Shown here: positions 1 to 11,860 of the stretch, piece after piece
How the letters are laid out: each line of letters begins with the position of its first letter
Position numbering within the stretch: the stretch's first letter is position 1
DNA from: Elymus sibiricus
Lineage: Eukaryota; Streptophyta; Magnoliopsida; Poales; Poaceae
Length of the DNA stretch: 64,000 bases
Assembly: GCA_039707655.1 (NCBI GenBank)
Contig: CM077667.1
Location: 156,840,642-156,904,641, forward strand
Direction of reading: 5' to 3'
Program-made: the position numbers and the translations under genes
The notes under the pieces: generated by a model
What the model was told of the DNA's origin: nothing
Database searches by the model: none
The model's input: the letters and a program-made list of their open reading frames with translations, nothing else

Positions 1-267
1 GCTCGGTGGTGAGTGACTTCCGTCAGCGTGCCGGAGTGGACTTTACTAACACCTTCGCCCCGGCTGTCAAACCGGGCACAATTCGTGATATTCTCCAGCT
101 GGCCGTTTCCCGTGCCTGGCCGGTGAATCAGTTGGACGTCTCCAACGCGTTCATGCATGGGCATCTCACCGAGCAGGTGTTTTGCGAGCAGCCCACTAGC
201 TTCATCGATGCTACTCTGGAGTACGTGTGCTTGCTTTCTCGGTCTCCCTACAGGCTTAAGCAGGCAC
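1..267 (+). pseudogene. copia reverse transcriptase, N-terminal fragment
   Basis: The open frame (first ATG at 6) encodes about 88 residues of a copia reverse transcriptase. Visible landmarks are DFTNTFAPAV, the conserved QLDVSNAFMHGHL stretch carrying the first catalytic aspartate, and YRLKQA at the end. In an intact copia element YRLKQA continues as PRAWY. Here the frame is cut at the alanine codon by element A, and PRAWYQ is found at 36260 onward. The five bases GGCAC at 263-267 are one copy of the target-site duplication. The fragment has no function alone. Confidence 0.93.
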
Positions 268-3200
268 TGTAACACCCGTGTAATTAAGCTACAGTAACCC
301 TCTATGATTAAGCTAAGGCATTTTGCTAAACACTGCTTGATCATCTTTGATCCATATCTTATTTCAAATTCCACTTTGAAATTCAAATTCAAATATTAAG
401 TGAAATAAGAAATTCACAAACATGAAAACTAAAATGATCATAATGTGAAAAATATTCCATAGTTAATTATGGTGGAGGAACCAACATTTTTGTAAGTAAT
501 TAAATGCCCTAAACTAATGAAAACAGAGGCCAAAACAATAATTTAAACTTTTAAATTATAAAAATTCCAAACTACTTTATATAAATCCCAAACTTTTTGT
601 GGCAGTGGCATAAATAGTAACACTAATTAAGGTGCAAGTTTTATATTTTATAAAACTAAATTGCTTTTGAAAACAAAAAGAAAAAAAGAAAAGAAATAAG
701 AAACATAAATAAAAAAAGAAAAAGAAAAGGGGCAAAGACCCACTGTGCACTTGGGCCATCAGTGCACAGTACGACCTGGCCCATCTCCCTCTCGTCCCTT
801 ACCTCCCGTTCACAGGGGCGCGCTGGACGCGCCTGCGGCGTCCATGCTGCAGATCGCCACGCGCCGGCCATCCACGATCTCCCCGTCATTCCCCCGCGCA
901 CATAAGGTCATCGTCGCCCCGCCCCCCGAGCGAACCCTAGCCCCCTCACTTCCTCCCTCTCGCGCCGCCTTCTTCTTCCCCACACGAACCGAATGCCGCC
1001 GTCGCCATGGCCGCACCATAGTCGTGCCCACCGGTCGTCCCTCGCCTCGCCGTCAGGTCCAGGAGCTCCGTCGGCCTCGTCCTCGTCCTCTGCCCCCATG
1101 AGTGCGAGCCTAGGACCGCTGCTTCGCCTCCATGCTGCGGTCTTCCATCTCCAGACTCGTCGGACCTCGCTGTCGAATTCGCCGGCGTCGAGTCTCCCCC
1201 GAGCCGCTTTAGCACATCTACATGGCCTGGTGAGGTCCCCTCTCCTCCTCCCTCTCTCCCCTGTCCCTCTGCGTAGCTCTAGCCGTCGCCCCCAACGAAA
1301 CCAAGCTCGCCGCCGCACGAGCTCATCGACGGCTTGTCGCCGGTGACCCATTGGTCACGCGCGTGCGCCCGTTGGCTTCGTCGTGTCGCGTAGAACCCCC
1401 CCTAGCCGCTTCGCTTGCGTGCCGCATCACCGTCCCCGTCGAGGACAAAACACTGCCGCTGCCTGCCGTCAATGCTCCGACCAACTACGACCCCTGCAGT
1501 CACTGCCACCGCCACCGTTTGACGCGGTGTGATGCCCGCGTTCGAACGCTCCCATCCCCGCTTCGCCCCGTGCCCCGCAGCCTCGCCTCCGTCCTCACCC
1601 GAGCACCGCCGCCACTCCACCTCATCGCCGATGCCGTTTCTGGCCACCCCCGGCTCGTCCTCCACCACGGATCGATGCGGCTCGGCGCCCGCATCCGAAC
1701 GCCCCTAGCCACGGGTCCAAAGACCCCCTGTAGCGTGATTTTGGCGAGGGACTGAGCCCCTCCACCGCGTTTGTGGTCGCCGGGGCTAACTCCGGCGCCA
1801 CCGCCGATGTGGCCGGCCTGGGGCCCACCCCTGGGTCACTGCCAGTGGGTCCCACGGGGCCCAGCTGACCGTTGACCCCGGTCAACTATGCTGACTGGGC
1901 AGCACAGTCACTGATCGGTGCCCCCTAAATTAACTAAAGTTAATTATATTTAATTAAGTTAAATTAATTAGACACTGACATGTGGGCCCTGCTAGTTAAT
2001 TAGCTTATTTAGTTAAAATTAAAACATTGTTAGTCTCTTTGTCAATGACAGGTGGGACCCAGCTATGAGGTTTGACATGGACTAGTTGGGTTGACTGCTG
2101 ACGTCAGCCTGACGTGCTACTGATGCAGTAAAGCTAATTTTCAAATTAATTTAAATCCAGAAATTCAAGAAAATGTTTAAAACTTTGAAAAATCATATAA
2201 AATAATCTATATGTCAGATGAAAATAATTTATATATGAAAGTTTCTCAGAAAAATATAACGAATCCGAATATGCAATCATTTCATGTGTCACATGCCTCT
2301 AGCAGGATGAACATGGACTTTCCCGTCTAGATCGACTGTCTGATAAATGCCTAAGACCGGGGAAATATCCTCAGATATTTTTCCGCCCCGTCTGTAACAC
2401 GTAGCACTATGTTAGGTCACCCCTAGCTCTACATATTGCCTTGTCATGCATCATGATGCATTTGTTTGCTTTGTATTTATTGTTTCTTCCCCCCTCTTCT
2501 CTCCGATAGACCCCGAGACCGACGCTGCTACAGGGTACGACTGCACCTCTGACGTCCAGCCACTTGCAGCAGAGTATCCAGGCAAGCAAAACCCCTTGAT
2601 CTTTCCTATACCTCCCATTCTTTCTCTCTCATGCTTGCATTAGATTTTGCTACTTTATTGTTTGATCCTATTCTGATGCATAGCTTGATTTTGTAACCTG
2701 CTATTGTTACCTGTTATCCTATATGCTTAGTATAGGTTGGTTAGTGATCCATCAGTAACCCCTCACCTTGTCCCTGTTGCCCCCCGCTTCATCATCAATG
2801 ACTCGATCAATGTGATTGATGTACTGAGCCCGACACATCACCTCACAACCCCCTTAGTTGTACGACTCTACAGAGCTACTATCTAGTGCCGAGGGTGATA
2901 CCTCGTAACGCACTCCTGATGATAACTCTGTAGTGAAGCTAATCGATCGTGGATTGCGGAGGGTGATTCCTCCCTCACCACTCCCGATAACGACTCTATC
3001 GTGCAATACCTCAAGTGTGAACCCTCGAGGGTGATTCCTCCCAGGTCACCTTGATGGTTACATTGAGTGGAATCCATCGAGGGTGATTCCTCGGATTCCC
3101 CCTTGACGTTATAGACACACGGTTACTTTGACTTAACCCAGAACCATGTGAAAGATGGGCCGGCCCCGAGGGGTGCCCACGAGGGAAATGTGAAAGACGG

Positions 3201-4553
3201 GTCGGCCCCGAGGGGTACCCACGAGTGATGTGTAGTCGGGTTGACCAGGAAGGTGCCCGCGAGTTAATTATGCCGCACGACCGGGCATTCTTAGCCCTTG
3301 CCGTAAGACCGGGAGACGGGGCGACGAGACCACCGATCGTGGATCATTGATCGTCACCGCGCGCTACCAAGACACTAACGGGTTTGGATATGTGATCTGT
3401 GTAGGCCTGTGGCCTTTTTCGCACTGACCACCATGCGGGAATAAGTATAGGTACTCTGCGTCGTACATTCGCCTGAAAGCTCTTCAGACGTCATAGTTGA
3501 GTGGCACGCGCCCGGGTGGCCCGCGTAAGCACCTGCTTTGTATAAAGAGGTGCCAGGAATGACACCAGCCGTCCTCGTAATGAGCAGGAGATTAAAGGGA
3601 GATGTGCCCAAGACCCTTGAGTGCTTAGGAATTAGACCGGCGTGCTGGCCTCTCTGTTGAGCCTAGGTAGGACTACGGCGTGTGGATCAGCCGAGGCTGG
3701 GCATGACCTGGAAAGTGTGTCTAGCTAGAGTTAATCGAGCGTGTTGGGTAAGTTTGTGCACCCCTGCAGGGAAGTATATCTATTCGAATAGCCGTGTCCA
3801 TGGTAACGGACGCTTGGAGTTGTATCTCGATCTATAGAACTAGAACTAGATACTGGAAATGTGAAATGAATATGATGGACCCGAGATTGCTTTCTCGCAG
3901 GGAGTCGAGGAAGGATCTCTGGGCGTTACCAAATAAACTTGCTATTTATAATATGCTAATCTACACTCTTCTAATGCTGCAAGATGCTAGTCTTCGATAG
4001 GCTAGGCTTTTCCCCCTATTCTGGCATTTCTGTAGTTCAGTCCAAAGATATAGCCCCATTCCTTTGATATTGATGCATACTTAGCATAGTTATGATGTAA
4101 GTCTTGCGAGCACTTTGGATGAGTACTCACGGTTGCTTTGCTCCCATTTTCCCCTTGATACGATTAGTGCAATCAGATGACAGAGCCCAGGAGCCAGCTG
4201 ATCCTGCCGACGACCACTACCACCCTGACGGAGCCTACTAATACGTGGAGGCCGCCGACGACCAAGAGTAGTTAGGAGGCTCCTAGGCAGGAGGCCTTGC
4301 CTTTTCGATCCATGATTTTGTTTGTGCTAGATTTCTTAACTCAAACTTGTTTACTTATGTTTGTACTCAGATATTGTTGCTTCCGCTGACTCGTTTGTAT
4401 TCGAGCCCTCGAGGCCCCTTGCTTGTAATATAAAGCTTGTATGACTTTAATTTGTGTCTAGAGTTGTGTTGTGATATCTTCACATGAGTCTCTGATCTTG
4501 ATCGTGCGTGTTTGCGTGTATGATTAGCGTACGATCAAGGAGGGGGCGTCACA
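268..4553 (+). repeat. 5' LTR of element A
   Basis: The LTR runs from TGTAACACCC to GGGGGCGTCACA and is followed directly by a tRNA primer site. Bases 2112-4553 match the remaining 3' LTR pieces (22128-22522 and 34187-36259). The first 650 bases are AT-rich, 740-1900 is strongly GC-rich, and the rest is mixed. Several open frames of 60-147 codons occur in the GC-rich part on both strands. None has a recognisable motif, and I treat them as chance frames. I see no coding gene in this stretch. Confidence 0.85.
2885..3240 (+). repeat. degenerate internal repeats in LTR A
   Basis: The motif GAGGGTGATTCCTC, a near-palindrome with GAGG/CCTC arms, occurs near 2889 (one variant base), 2958, 3028 and 3079. 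A second repeat of ~41 bp follows: GTGAAAGA, then GGCCGGCCCCGAGGGG-like sequence, at 3149 and 3190. Both repeats are also present in the 3' LTR copy around 34570-34920. The role is unknown; hairpin-forming LTR subrepeats are one possibility. Confidence 0.6.
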
Positions 4554-4556
4554 AGT

Positions 4557-4568
4557 TGGTATCAGAGC
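4557..4568 (+). other. primer binding site of element A
   Basis: TGGTATCAGAGC lies three bases after the LTR end. It is complementary to the 3' end of plant initiator tRNA-Met, the usual minus-strand primer for this type of element. Its position fixes the LTR end at 4553. Confidence 0.85.
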
Positions 4569-4789
4569 CGACTACCTTTAGGAAGCCCCTTTCCAACTCC
4601 TTGGCCGAAGTTGAGTCAAGTCTTTGAAAACTATTTTACTAACATTGTTGTGTGACTTACGGACCCACTTCTCAAATGGGTGGTATTAGGATATTTTATT
4701 CCTCTTCTATACTCTGGGTTCTGATCTCTCTTCTATTCGGGTTAAAGATTTTGCTAACTCTAACATTAGGTTCTCGTGATCACATTAGG
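4569..4789 (+). other. remnant internal domain of element A
   Basis: About 220 bp of non-coding leader lies between the primer site and the abrupt start of element B at ~4790. No gag start or domain is visible. The junction to B is not at an LTR end, so it is a deletion breakpoint rather than a clean insertion. Confidence 0.6.
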
Positions 4790-6079
4790 AGCAACAGGAT
4801 TTCTACGAGACTGTGCTGCTTGACAAGAGTCCAGCTGTGAGCGATATGAGATACGTGGATTGGAAGTACATCAAGGAGAATGAAGATTTCTTTCCCAATG
4901 TCCAAGATAACTTTCACTGCATTGGCTTGGATGAGTTTGTTGGCAAAGAGTTTACAGCATGGAACAATGAGATGATCATGCAATTCTACTCCACTGCTCA
5001 CTTCTATGGAGATGGTAGAATTGTATGGATGACTGAAGGAGCTAGATACGAGTTCACTGTTGATGATTGGGCTGGCCATCTTAGGAGTCCCAAAGGTGCA
5101 AGATGGTGACTTGGATGTCTACTATGAATCCAAGGAGAGCCATGATGCTATGAAGGATATGTACAATGCTATCCCTGCTGCTAACTTGAAGTCACACAAG
5201 TTGGGATCTGTCTACTTCCTCCAGGCTGGCCTCCGCACCATGAACACCATTTTGAGGCATACCTTGATGCCCAAGTCAGGAGATGAGAAGATGATCCGAG
5301 GCTACTCCATCAATATGCTGATCCACCTTGACAGACACACCAGGATACATGTGCTGGACTTGATTGTAGAGACAGTGAAGAGGGTTGCTGCTGATCAGAA
5401 GCGCTCATGCTGCTATGCACCCTACATTCAGATGCTCATCAACTCCAAGCTGGAGAAGCACATCTTTGCTTTGGACAGACCCCACTTGCCCCTACAGCCA
5501 GATTTAGCGGACAACGTTGTGGTGATGGACCCAGAACATCCCACATCAGCTGCAGCTCAAGCACATGTAGAGGCAGAGGCAGCTAGAGCCACTAGTGCTC
5601 AAGTCCCTAGATCCAGGAACGAGCAAATGGATCTTTTGATCTCATCAGTTCAGGGCATGCAGAAGGACATTAAGGACATTCTGAACAACCAAAACAGTCT
5701 TGTCAGGATCTTCGAGAACAAGATCAAGACCCTTAATGACAAGGTAGATGGGCTGACCAAGACAGTCAATGAGATTAAGAAGGAAGTTGACTTTGTGCCT
5801 CTTCCTCAGTCTTCAGATGATGATGATGATGATGATGAGGATGACTCACCTCTCAGGCCAGGCACTCAGTTCACCACCCAGGCCAGATCAGCCACAGTGC
5901 CAGCTCCAGAGTTGAGGCCTTCTTCATCAGCACCTGCTACTGTCACCTCAGCTCCATCAGCTCCAGTTCCTGCAGTTGCCACTCCAACTCCATCTATGAC
6001 ATCTACCGAGATCTTCGCCGATGCAGTTCTCTCGACTCCTTCAACAACAACCGGAGGAGATCAGCCCAAGAACGCTTAG
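4790..6079 (+). pseudogene. truncated second copy of the B 3' ORF
   Basis: This matches 12698-13981 of the full ORF closely and begins in its middle, so about 280 N-terminal codons are missing. It contains the same conserved domain (aromatic-rich FYSTAHFYGDG region), the helical region and the acidic aspartate run before the proline/serine/threonine tail. One extra G near 5071 shifts the frame, so the copy reads as 4813-5109 and then 5060-6079. At the position of the in-frame stop in the full copy (13469) this copy has a sense codon. The two copies therefore decayed independently. Confidence 0.85.
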
Positions 6080-6422
6080 ATATATGCCTTTGAACTTTTT
6101 GGTAACTTGTTGCCAAAGGGGGAGAAGTGTATATAGATCTTTAGGCTTCGAGTGAGAGAGCGTTTGTTTTTTATCACTTTTTCAAAACATTGGTCTTTTG
6201 AATTGTTTGTGTTTGTGTTGAACTATGTGGTGTTTGATCATACACGTTATGCATGATGCTACTATTTCCTATCATCTTAACGCAAATTCAAAATAATGCA
6301 CAAATTTAGGGGGAGTTCTTGCTTATCACATACTTCTCAAAGTGACGATTACATTCATTGATTATATCATATGTCGAAGCTTTGATCTATATGTTGTCAT
6401 CAATTACCAAAAAGGGGGAGAT
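6080..6422 (+). other. 3' untranslated region and polypurine tracts of left B copy
   Basis: Non-coding sequence between the ORF stop and the LTR. It holds three purine-rich PPT-like stretches: AAAGGGGGAGAAG near 6115, TTTAGGGGGAG near 6306 and AAAAAGGGGGAGA ending at 6421. The last directly abuts the LTR and is the functional-type position. Multiple PPT-like tracts are repeated in the right copy. Confidence 0.65.
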
Positions 6423-6778
6423 TGAAAGCACATTTGCTCCCTTGGTGGTTTTGGTAATTTATAACAACATATAAGTCATTGAACTAATGTTTCCACTAAG
6501 TATATTTCAGGAAAAGTTCAATGATAGGATTGGCAAAAGGATTGTGGAGATTGTGGAATACCCCAAGATGCAAGGAAATAGGTTGGCAAAGCTTCAAGCA
6601 AGAGGACTCTACATTTTACTTTGTGAGAAATCACTTTGAGTCCATAGGAAATCCAATACTATTAAAAGGGGGTAAGGTTTTTTTGGTGAACAAAATGCTC
6701 ATACGTGCACAAGTGATAGTCACCAAAAACACCCACAAGCTCTTCCACAAAAGTCTGTCCAAAGTCAAATATCCAAAA

Positions 6779-7095
6779 TCGGTGCAACCAACACTTTCCA
6801 CTCGGTGCCACCGATTCCCATCCTCAGACAGACCTAAGCCAAACCCTAGCTTTTCGGTGCAACCGATTCTGCTTTGGTGCCACTGAGTTTAGGTTGCCAA
6901 CTTTCTGTTACACAGTTTCACAAAATCGGTACCACCGAGTTTGTTGAATCGGCATCACCGAGATTGGGCAATCTAACCGTTGGTCACCTTATCGGTGCAA
7001 CCGAGTTTCATATATCGGTCTCACCGAGATTCTAAAGTTGCCACCTTTTGGTCACTTCGGTACCACCGAGATTAACACATCGGTGTCACCGAGTT
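6779..7095 (+). promoter_or_regulatory. cluster of CGGTNNNACCG motifs upstream of LTR TATA box
   Basis: About ten copies of a hyphenated palindrome, such as TCGGTACCACCGAG, TCGGTGCAACCGAG, TCGGTCTCACCGAG and TCGGTGTCACCGAG, lie in ~315 bp. The arms are constant and the three central bases vary. The cluster ends about 40 bp before the TATA box. The same cluster is in the other LTR (14680-14995), with related clusters in the internal region (11045-11215, 11570-11745). Arm conservation and position suggest binding sites for a dimeric protein, but this is inference. Confidence 0.6.
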
Positions 7096-7134
7096 GGTCA
7101 TTTTGTGTGTAATGGTTGGATTTTTGGGGATGCC

Positions 7135-7142
7135 TATATATA
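7135..7142 (+). promoter_or_regulatory. TATA box in B LTR
   Basis: TATATATA followed by a C-rich start region. It is placed where the U3/R boundary would be expected. The same box is at 15036-15043 in the 3' LTR. Confidence 0.6.
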
Positions 7143-7941
7143 CCCCTCCACCACCACCTACTCGAAAGAAAAGCACTCAGAACTATTCCATACTTGCCCC
7201 ATCCAGTTTTCTAAGAGAGAGCCACCTACTCATGTGTTGAGATCACGCCATTCCATTCCAACCATATGAATCATGATTTCTAGCCTCCCCAAGTTGCTTT
7301 CCACCAATCCCATCTCTTCCACCAAGCCAAATCTGTGAGAGAGTGATTGTGTGTTGAGGAGTCTATCATCTTGAAGCACAAGAGCAAGGAGTTCATCATC
7401 ATTACCAAGCCTATTACCTTTTGGAGGGTGGTGCCTCCTAGATTGGTTAGGTGTCGCTTGGGAGCCTCCTACTTCGTGTTGTGGAGTTGAACCAAGAAGT
7501 TTGTAAGGGCAAGGAGATCGCCTACTTCGTGAAGATCTACCCACAGTGAGGCTAGTCCTTCGTGGACAAAAGCTGTTATGGAATAGTCAAGGTTGCTACT
7601 TCGTGGACCCTTCGTGGGTGGAGCCCTCCGTGGACTCTCGCGACCGTTACCTTTCGTGGGTTGAAGACTCCATAAACGTGGACGTATGATAGCACCACCT
7701 ATCGGAACCATGAGAAAAATCATTGTGTTTACAATTGCGTTTGATCTTCCTACCCTTCCTTTTCTACTCATGCTTGTTGTTACTTTCCGCTGCTATACTC
7801 TTAGACATGCATGTGTAGGGTGTACTTGACTTGCTGTTAATGCTAAAATCTGCCAACACTAAAAATTGGGAAAAGGTAGAAATTTTATTTGGTCAAGTAG
7901 TCTAATCACCCCCCCTCTAGACATACTTTCGGTCCTACAAG

Positions 7942-7953
7942 TGGTATCAGAGC
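7942..7953 (+). other. primer binding site of element B
   Basis: TGGTATCAGAGC two bases after the LTR end, complementary to the initiator tRNA-Met 3' end, as in most plant copia elements. Confidence 0.88.
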
Positions 7954-7992
7954 TTTGGTCTCCAGTGCATTGGTCTCACAACCTAGGAGAGT

Positions 7993-10179
7993 ATGGCGTC
8001 TAGTGAGGTAAATTATCACCGTAGAGGTCCGTACTTTGATGGCACTAATTTTGCTAGTTGGAAGCACAAAATGAAAATGCATATTCTTGGTCATAACCCC
8101 GCCGTTTGGGCTGTTGTTTGTGTTGGCTTGCAAGGTGAATTCTTTGGTGATGGAAAGGAACCGGATCGTGAAGCGATCGCGGATGAATTGAAGATGTTGC
8201 AATACAACGCTCATGCATGCGACATTCTCTTCAACTGCCTATGCCCCGAAGAATTCAACAAAATCAGCCGTCTTGAGAATGCAAAAGAGATTTGGGATAC
8301 TTTGGTTGATATGCACGAAGGAACCGAGTCCGTGAGAGAATCCAAGTTGGATGTTCTTCAAAGTCAGCTTGACAAGTTCAAGATGAAGGATGGTGAAGGA
8401 GTCACAGAGATGTACTCTAGGCTAGCTCTCATAACCAATGAGATTGCCGGCTTAGGAAGCGAAGAAATGACCGACAAATTCATCATCAAGAAGATACTTA
8501 GAGCTTTGGATGAGAGATACGACACCGTGTGCACATTGATCCAAATGATGCCCAACTACAAAGATCTCAAGCCTACGGAAGTCATTGGAAGGATTGTTGC
8601 TCATGAGATGACACTCAAAGACAAAGAAGAGCTTCACAACAAGACTAGCGGTGCTTACAAAGCCACAAGTGATGCTCTCGCAACTTCAAGCGAGAACCTT
8701 GTCACCAATGAAGAGATAAGCCTCATGGTCAAGAAATTCAACAAGTTCTACAAGAATAGAGGCAAAGAACGAAGCTCCAACTCAAGATATGATGGGAAGC
8801 GTTCGTCAAGTCGTGACCGCAATTGCTACAATTGTGGGAAGCCCGGACACTACTCCAATGAGTGCACGGCTCCCTACAAACGAAGAGAAGAGTCACCAAG
8901 AAGACGAAGCTCAAGGAATGAATCACCTCAAAGAGAGAGAAGGAGTAGAGATGATCATTATGAACTAAGACACTGAAGGAGAAGTAGGGATTCGGAGAAG
9001 AAGGACAAGTACACCAAGAGCTACACAAGAAGAAAACATCAAGCTCATGTTGGTGATTGGGTTTTCGGCTCCGACTCCGACAACAACTCTGAGAGAAGCT
9101 ATCACTCCGACTCCGACTATAGTCAAGATGAAGGTGTTGCCGGACTTGCACTAGTGACTACCAACTCCTATGATTTATTTGATTCACCAAACGAAGGGAG
9201 TGGAAGTTGCTTCATGGCTAAAGGCCCCAAGGTATCACACCCCGAGTATCTTGATTTCAATAGTGATGAAGATGATTTACTTTGTGATGATGACTTGCTC
9301 TTTGATAAAACTAGTGATGTTAGTCAAAATGAACTTGATAATTCTCATGCTAGTCAAGATAAGTCATTTGATGATGATAAAATGAAAATAGAACAACTAA
9401 CTAAAGAACTAAACACTCTTAAGTTAGCCCATGAATCTACTCTCGATGATCATAGAGAGCTTGTAAGAACTCATGAGAAGCTACGCTTTGAGAAGCTCAA
9501 CTTGGAGCAAGAGCATGAGTTTCTTAAAGCTATTAATGACGATCTCCGAAAGAAGACTTCATCTTATCTTGCCAAATAACTACTCTTGTCCACTTTCATG
9601 CCACAAGTTCAATCTAAACAAACTAGTAACAAAGGCAAGAAAGGTTCTTCATCTAGTAGCAATAAAAAAAATGCTAAACCTAATGATGTTGCTTCTAGTA
9701 GTTCTATTGATTCCACTAATGATGATTCTCTTAGCCAAGTTACACTTGAGCAAGAAAATGCTTTATTGACAGGAATTATAGAAAAAGGTATCTACAAGAG
9801 TCTTGCCGGGTGTAAGCAATTTGAGGAAATTGTACGCAAGCAAGAAGGATACCGGAAGAATCATGGTGTTGGCTACTTCAACGCTAATGGAGTTGAATGG
9901 GAAGAAGGTCAATACCCCGAGCCCAAGTTTGTTCCTCAAAAGGAGAAGTATGAAAATACTCTTCCCAAGGGGACAAACACTCAAGATGACCTTCCACCAC
10001 AAGATCACAAGCTCAAGGGCAAGAACAAGCTTCAAGAGGACATTGACTCATATGAAGATGAATCCCTAGCTTTGGTGGAGTGGGTTCCCAAGGCTACTTC
10101 AAGCTCAACTTCTACAAAGACTACTTCAACACCAAGGATCCCCATCAACTTGATGTGGGTCCCCAAGAAGAAGAACTAG
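7993..10179 (+). pseudogene. copia gag polyprotein of element B, two nonsense codons
   Basis: One frame of 728 codons starts at the ATG 39 bases after the primer site. It is interrupted only by TGA at 8974-8976 and TAA at 9577-9579. Residues ~10-230 are the capsid-like region (YFDGTNFASWKHKMKMHI is the typical start of copia gag). A CCHC zinc knuckle, CYNCGKPGHYSNEC, lies near residue 277, followed by an arginine/serine-rich basic stretch. A long acidic region and a strong coiled coil with heptad-like leucines follow (about 9390-9560). Gag proteins assemble the particle and bind element RNA. No protease or pol follows the gag. The first break is compatible with a CGA to TGA change. Confidence 0.9.
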
Positions 10180-11860
10180 AGAGTTCTTGAGGGGTGACTC
10201 CGCCAATGAAATTCACTCACATTCATTATTGGCAAGAACTATTTGCAAACAACATCAACACTATGCAATAGTTCAAGGATTCACACATTCCCTCGAAGGT
10301 AAGCAAGGGACAAGGTAATCAACAAATCAATGGACATCATTACACATGCTTTGCACTCCATGTCCATAGATATCCTTGTATTTGTCTCTTGTGTGTTGGG
10401 ACTAACCCATGTAGGTGAGAAGAGTAAGGAAACAACAAGGATGCTCCCAACTCTTGGTGATCTTCATCAACCTTGAGCATCCACCACTACCTCACCAACA
10501 TGAAGTCTTCATCGACAAAACCCAAGGTTAGTTTATCCCTCCTATGGGGGGATGTCACATCAAGGGGGAGCTTTACTCTAAGACTTGAGTTAAAGCATCT
10601 CTTAGAATGTGACAACATTAAATGCTTTATGTAAAAGTGGTAACCCCACTTGTGCTTAAACGATGAGTATGACCTATGATCAAGTATTCTTACTTGGCTC
10701 CTAAGTCAATATACTCATATATAGATGACTTCGTCATCGCCAAAGTGCTTGTTAGATGCTAGTATGTTTGTGCATGTTTGACATCTTATTGTGTGAGCAT
10801 GTTGGTCTGCATTTATTTACCCATTCAAGGACATCCAATTGTTGCTATTTGGCTTTTGATTTTTCTTTTGCCAATTGGATGGACAAGAATGCCTAGGACC
10901 ACTCTCTAGCTGTCTATGCTTTCTCACCTCATATTCCATTCATGCTGCATCACAAAATTTGAACAAGTGCTTTTCGATCCCTCTGTGTGTGGAGCACTCG
11001 GAGTTCCGTATCGACAAAGGACTGACCATTAAAACCTCCCAAGTGCATCTCGGTGGAACCAACCCACAAATCTTCGGTCTCACCGAATGCCTAGGGTTGA
11101 TCTGGTTTTCAATCTCGGTACTACCGATTCCATATTCTCGGTTACACTGAGTTTCCCTATCAACTGACAGTTGAGGAACTCGGTGACACCGAAAATTTAG
11201 AATCGGTGTCACCGACAACAAAGGGTATATATGCTGTGGACCCGATGCTTTGAAAATCAATCCTCAAACCGTCGCGCCTCAAAACCCTACGCTGCCGATT
11301 CGTGACCCCTGGTCGTCGCCTTTGCTTCCCCGTGCGTCTCCGCCGCTGGGATCCTCGCCGTCGACGGGCATCTTCGCCGCCATCTTCACCGTAGCGGATC
11401 CGTCGCCAAGTTAGGGTACAGATTCGATTCTTCTTGCACTCCCCATCTGATTCTCATGCAATGAAGTTAGATTTTATCTATAAGCCAGATTGCAAACCTC
11501 CCTATCCTCTAAAAGTTCCTGTAGATTAGCGAACGATGGATTTTTTAGGTTTTGCCTTCCGCCTCATGTATCTCGGTAGAACCGATGCAAAATAATCGGT
11601 AGCACTGATTTTATTTTCTGGCCAGCTGAGAACATCTTGGTTGAACCGAGTACCTATTTTTGGTGAAACCGAGAATGGTGCCAAGTTTCTGGAAAGCAGG
11701 TGTTTGTCTAGGTGGGTCCGAAAATTTTGTCTCGGCTGTACCGACATACATTTGGCAGAATGCAAATTTTGAGAAATCCTAGTTCAAACTTTTAAAAACA
11801 GCTGCATTTTGTGATGACTCGTCTTCTTCTACTCCTCTATATTCTATTCACAGGGTCAGT
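10180..11860 (+). other. non-coding spacer where pol is expected
   Basis: This 1.7 kb stretch separates gag from the 3' ORF. In autonomous SIRE/Maximus-type elements ~4.5 kb of protease-integrase-RT-RNase H would sit here. I find no such motif in any frame. It contains a PPT-like AAGGGGGAGCTT near 10563 and two groups of CGGTNNNACCG motifs (11045-11215 and 11570-11745). A GC-rich segment (11265-11420) could be a 5' leader of the downstream ORF. Confidence 0.7.

Larger units (their letters stand above)
6423..7939 (+). repeat. LTR of element B (5'/shared copy)
   Basis: 1517 bp, starting TGAAAGCAC and ending CGGTCCTACA. It is preceded by a polypurine tract and followed by a primer site, so it acts both as the 3' LTR of the left fragment and as the 5' LTR of the complete internal region. 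Its U3 part holds about ten near-palindromic CGGTNNNACCG-type motifs (6779-7092), followed by a TATATATA box at 7135-7142. Confidence 0.92.

Noticed and set aside
745..1885. Overlapping open frames of 70-147 codons on both strands
   Set aside because: They lie in the GC-rich part of the A LTR, have no motifs, and overlap each other on both strands, as expected from base composition.
4557..4568. TGGTATCAGAGC sequences as tRNA gene fragments
   Set aside because: They lie immediately inside LTRs at the primer site position (also 7942 and 30013); there is no cloverleaf.
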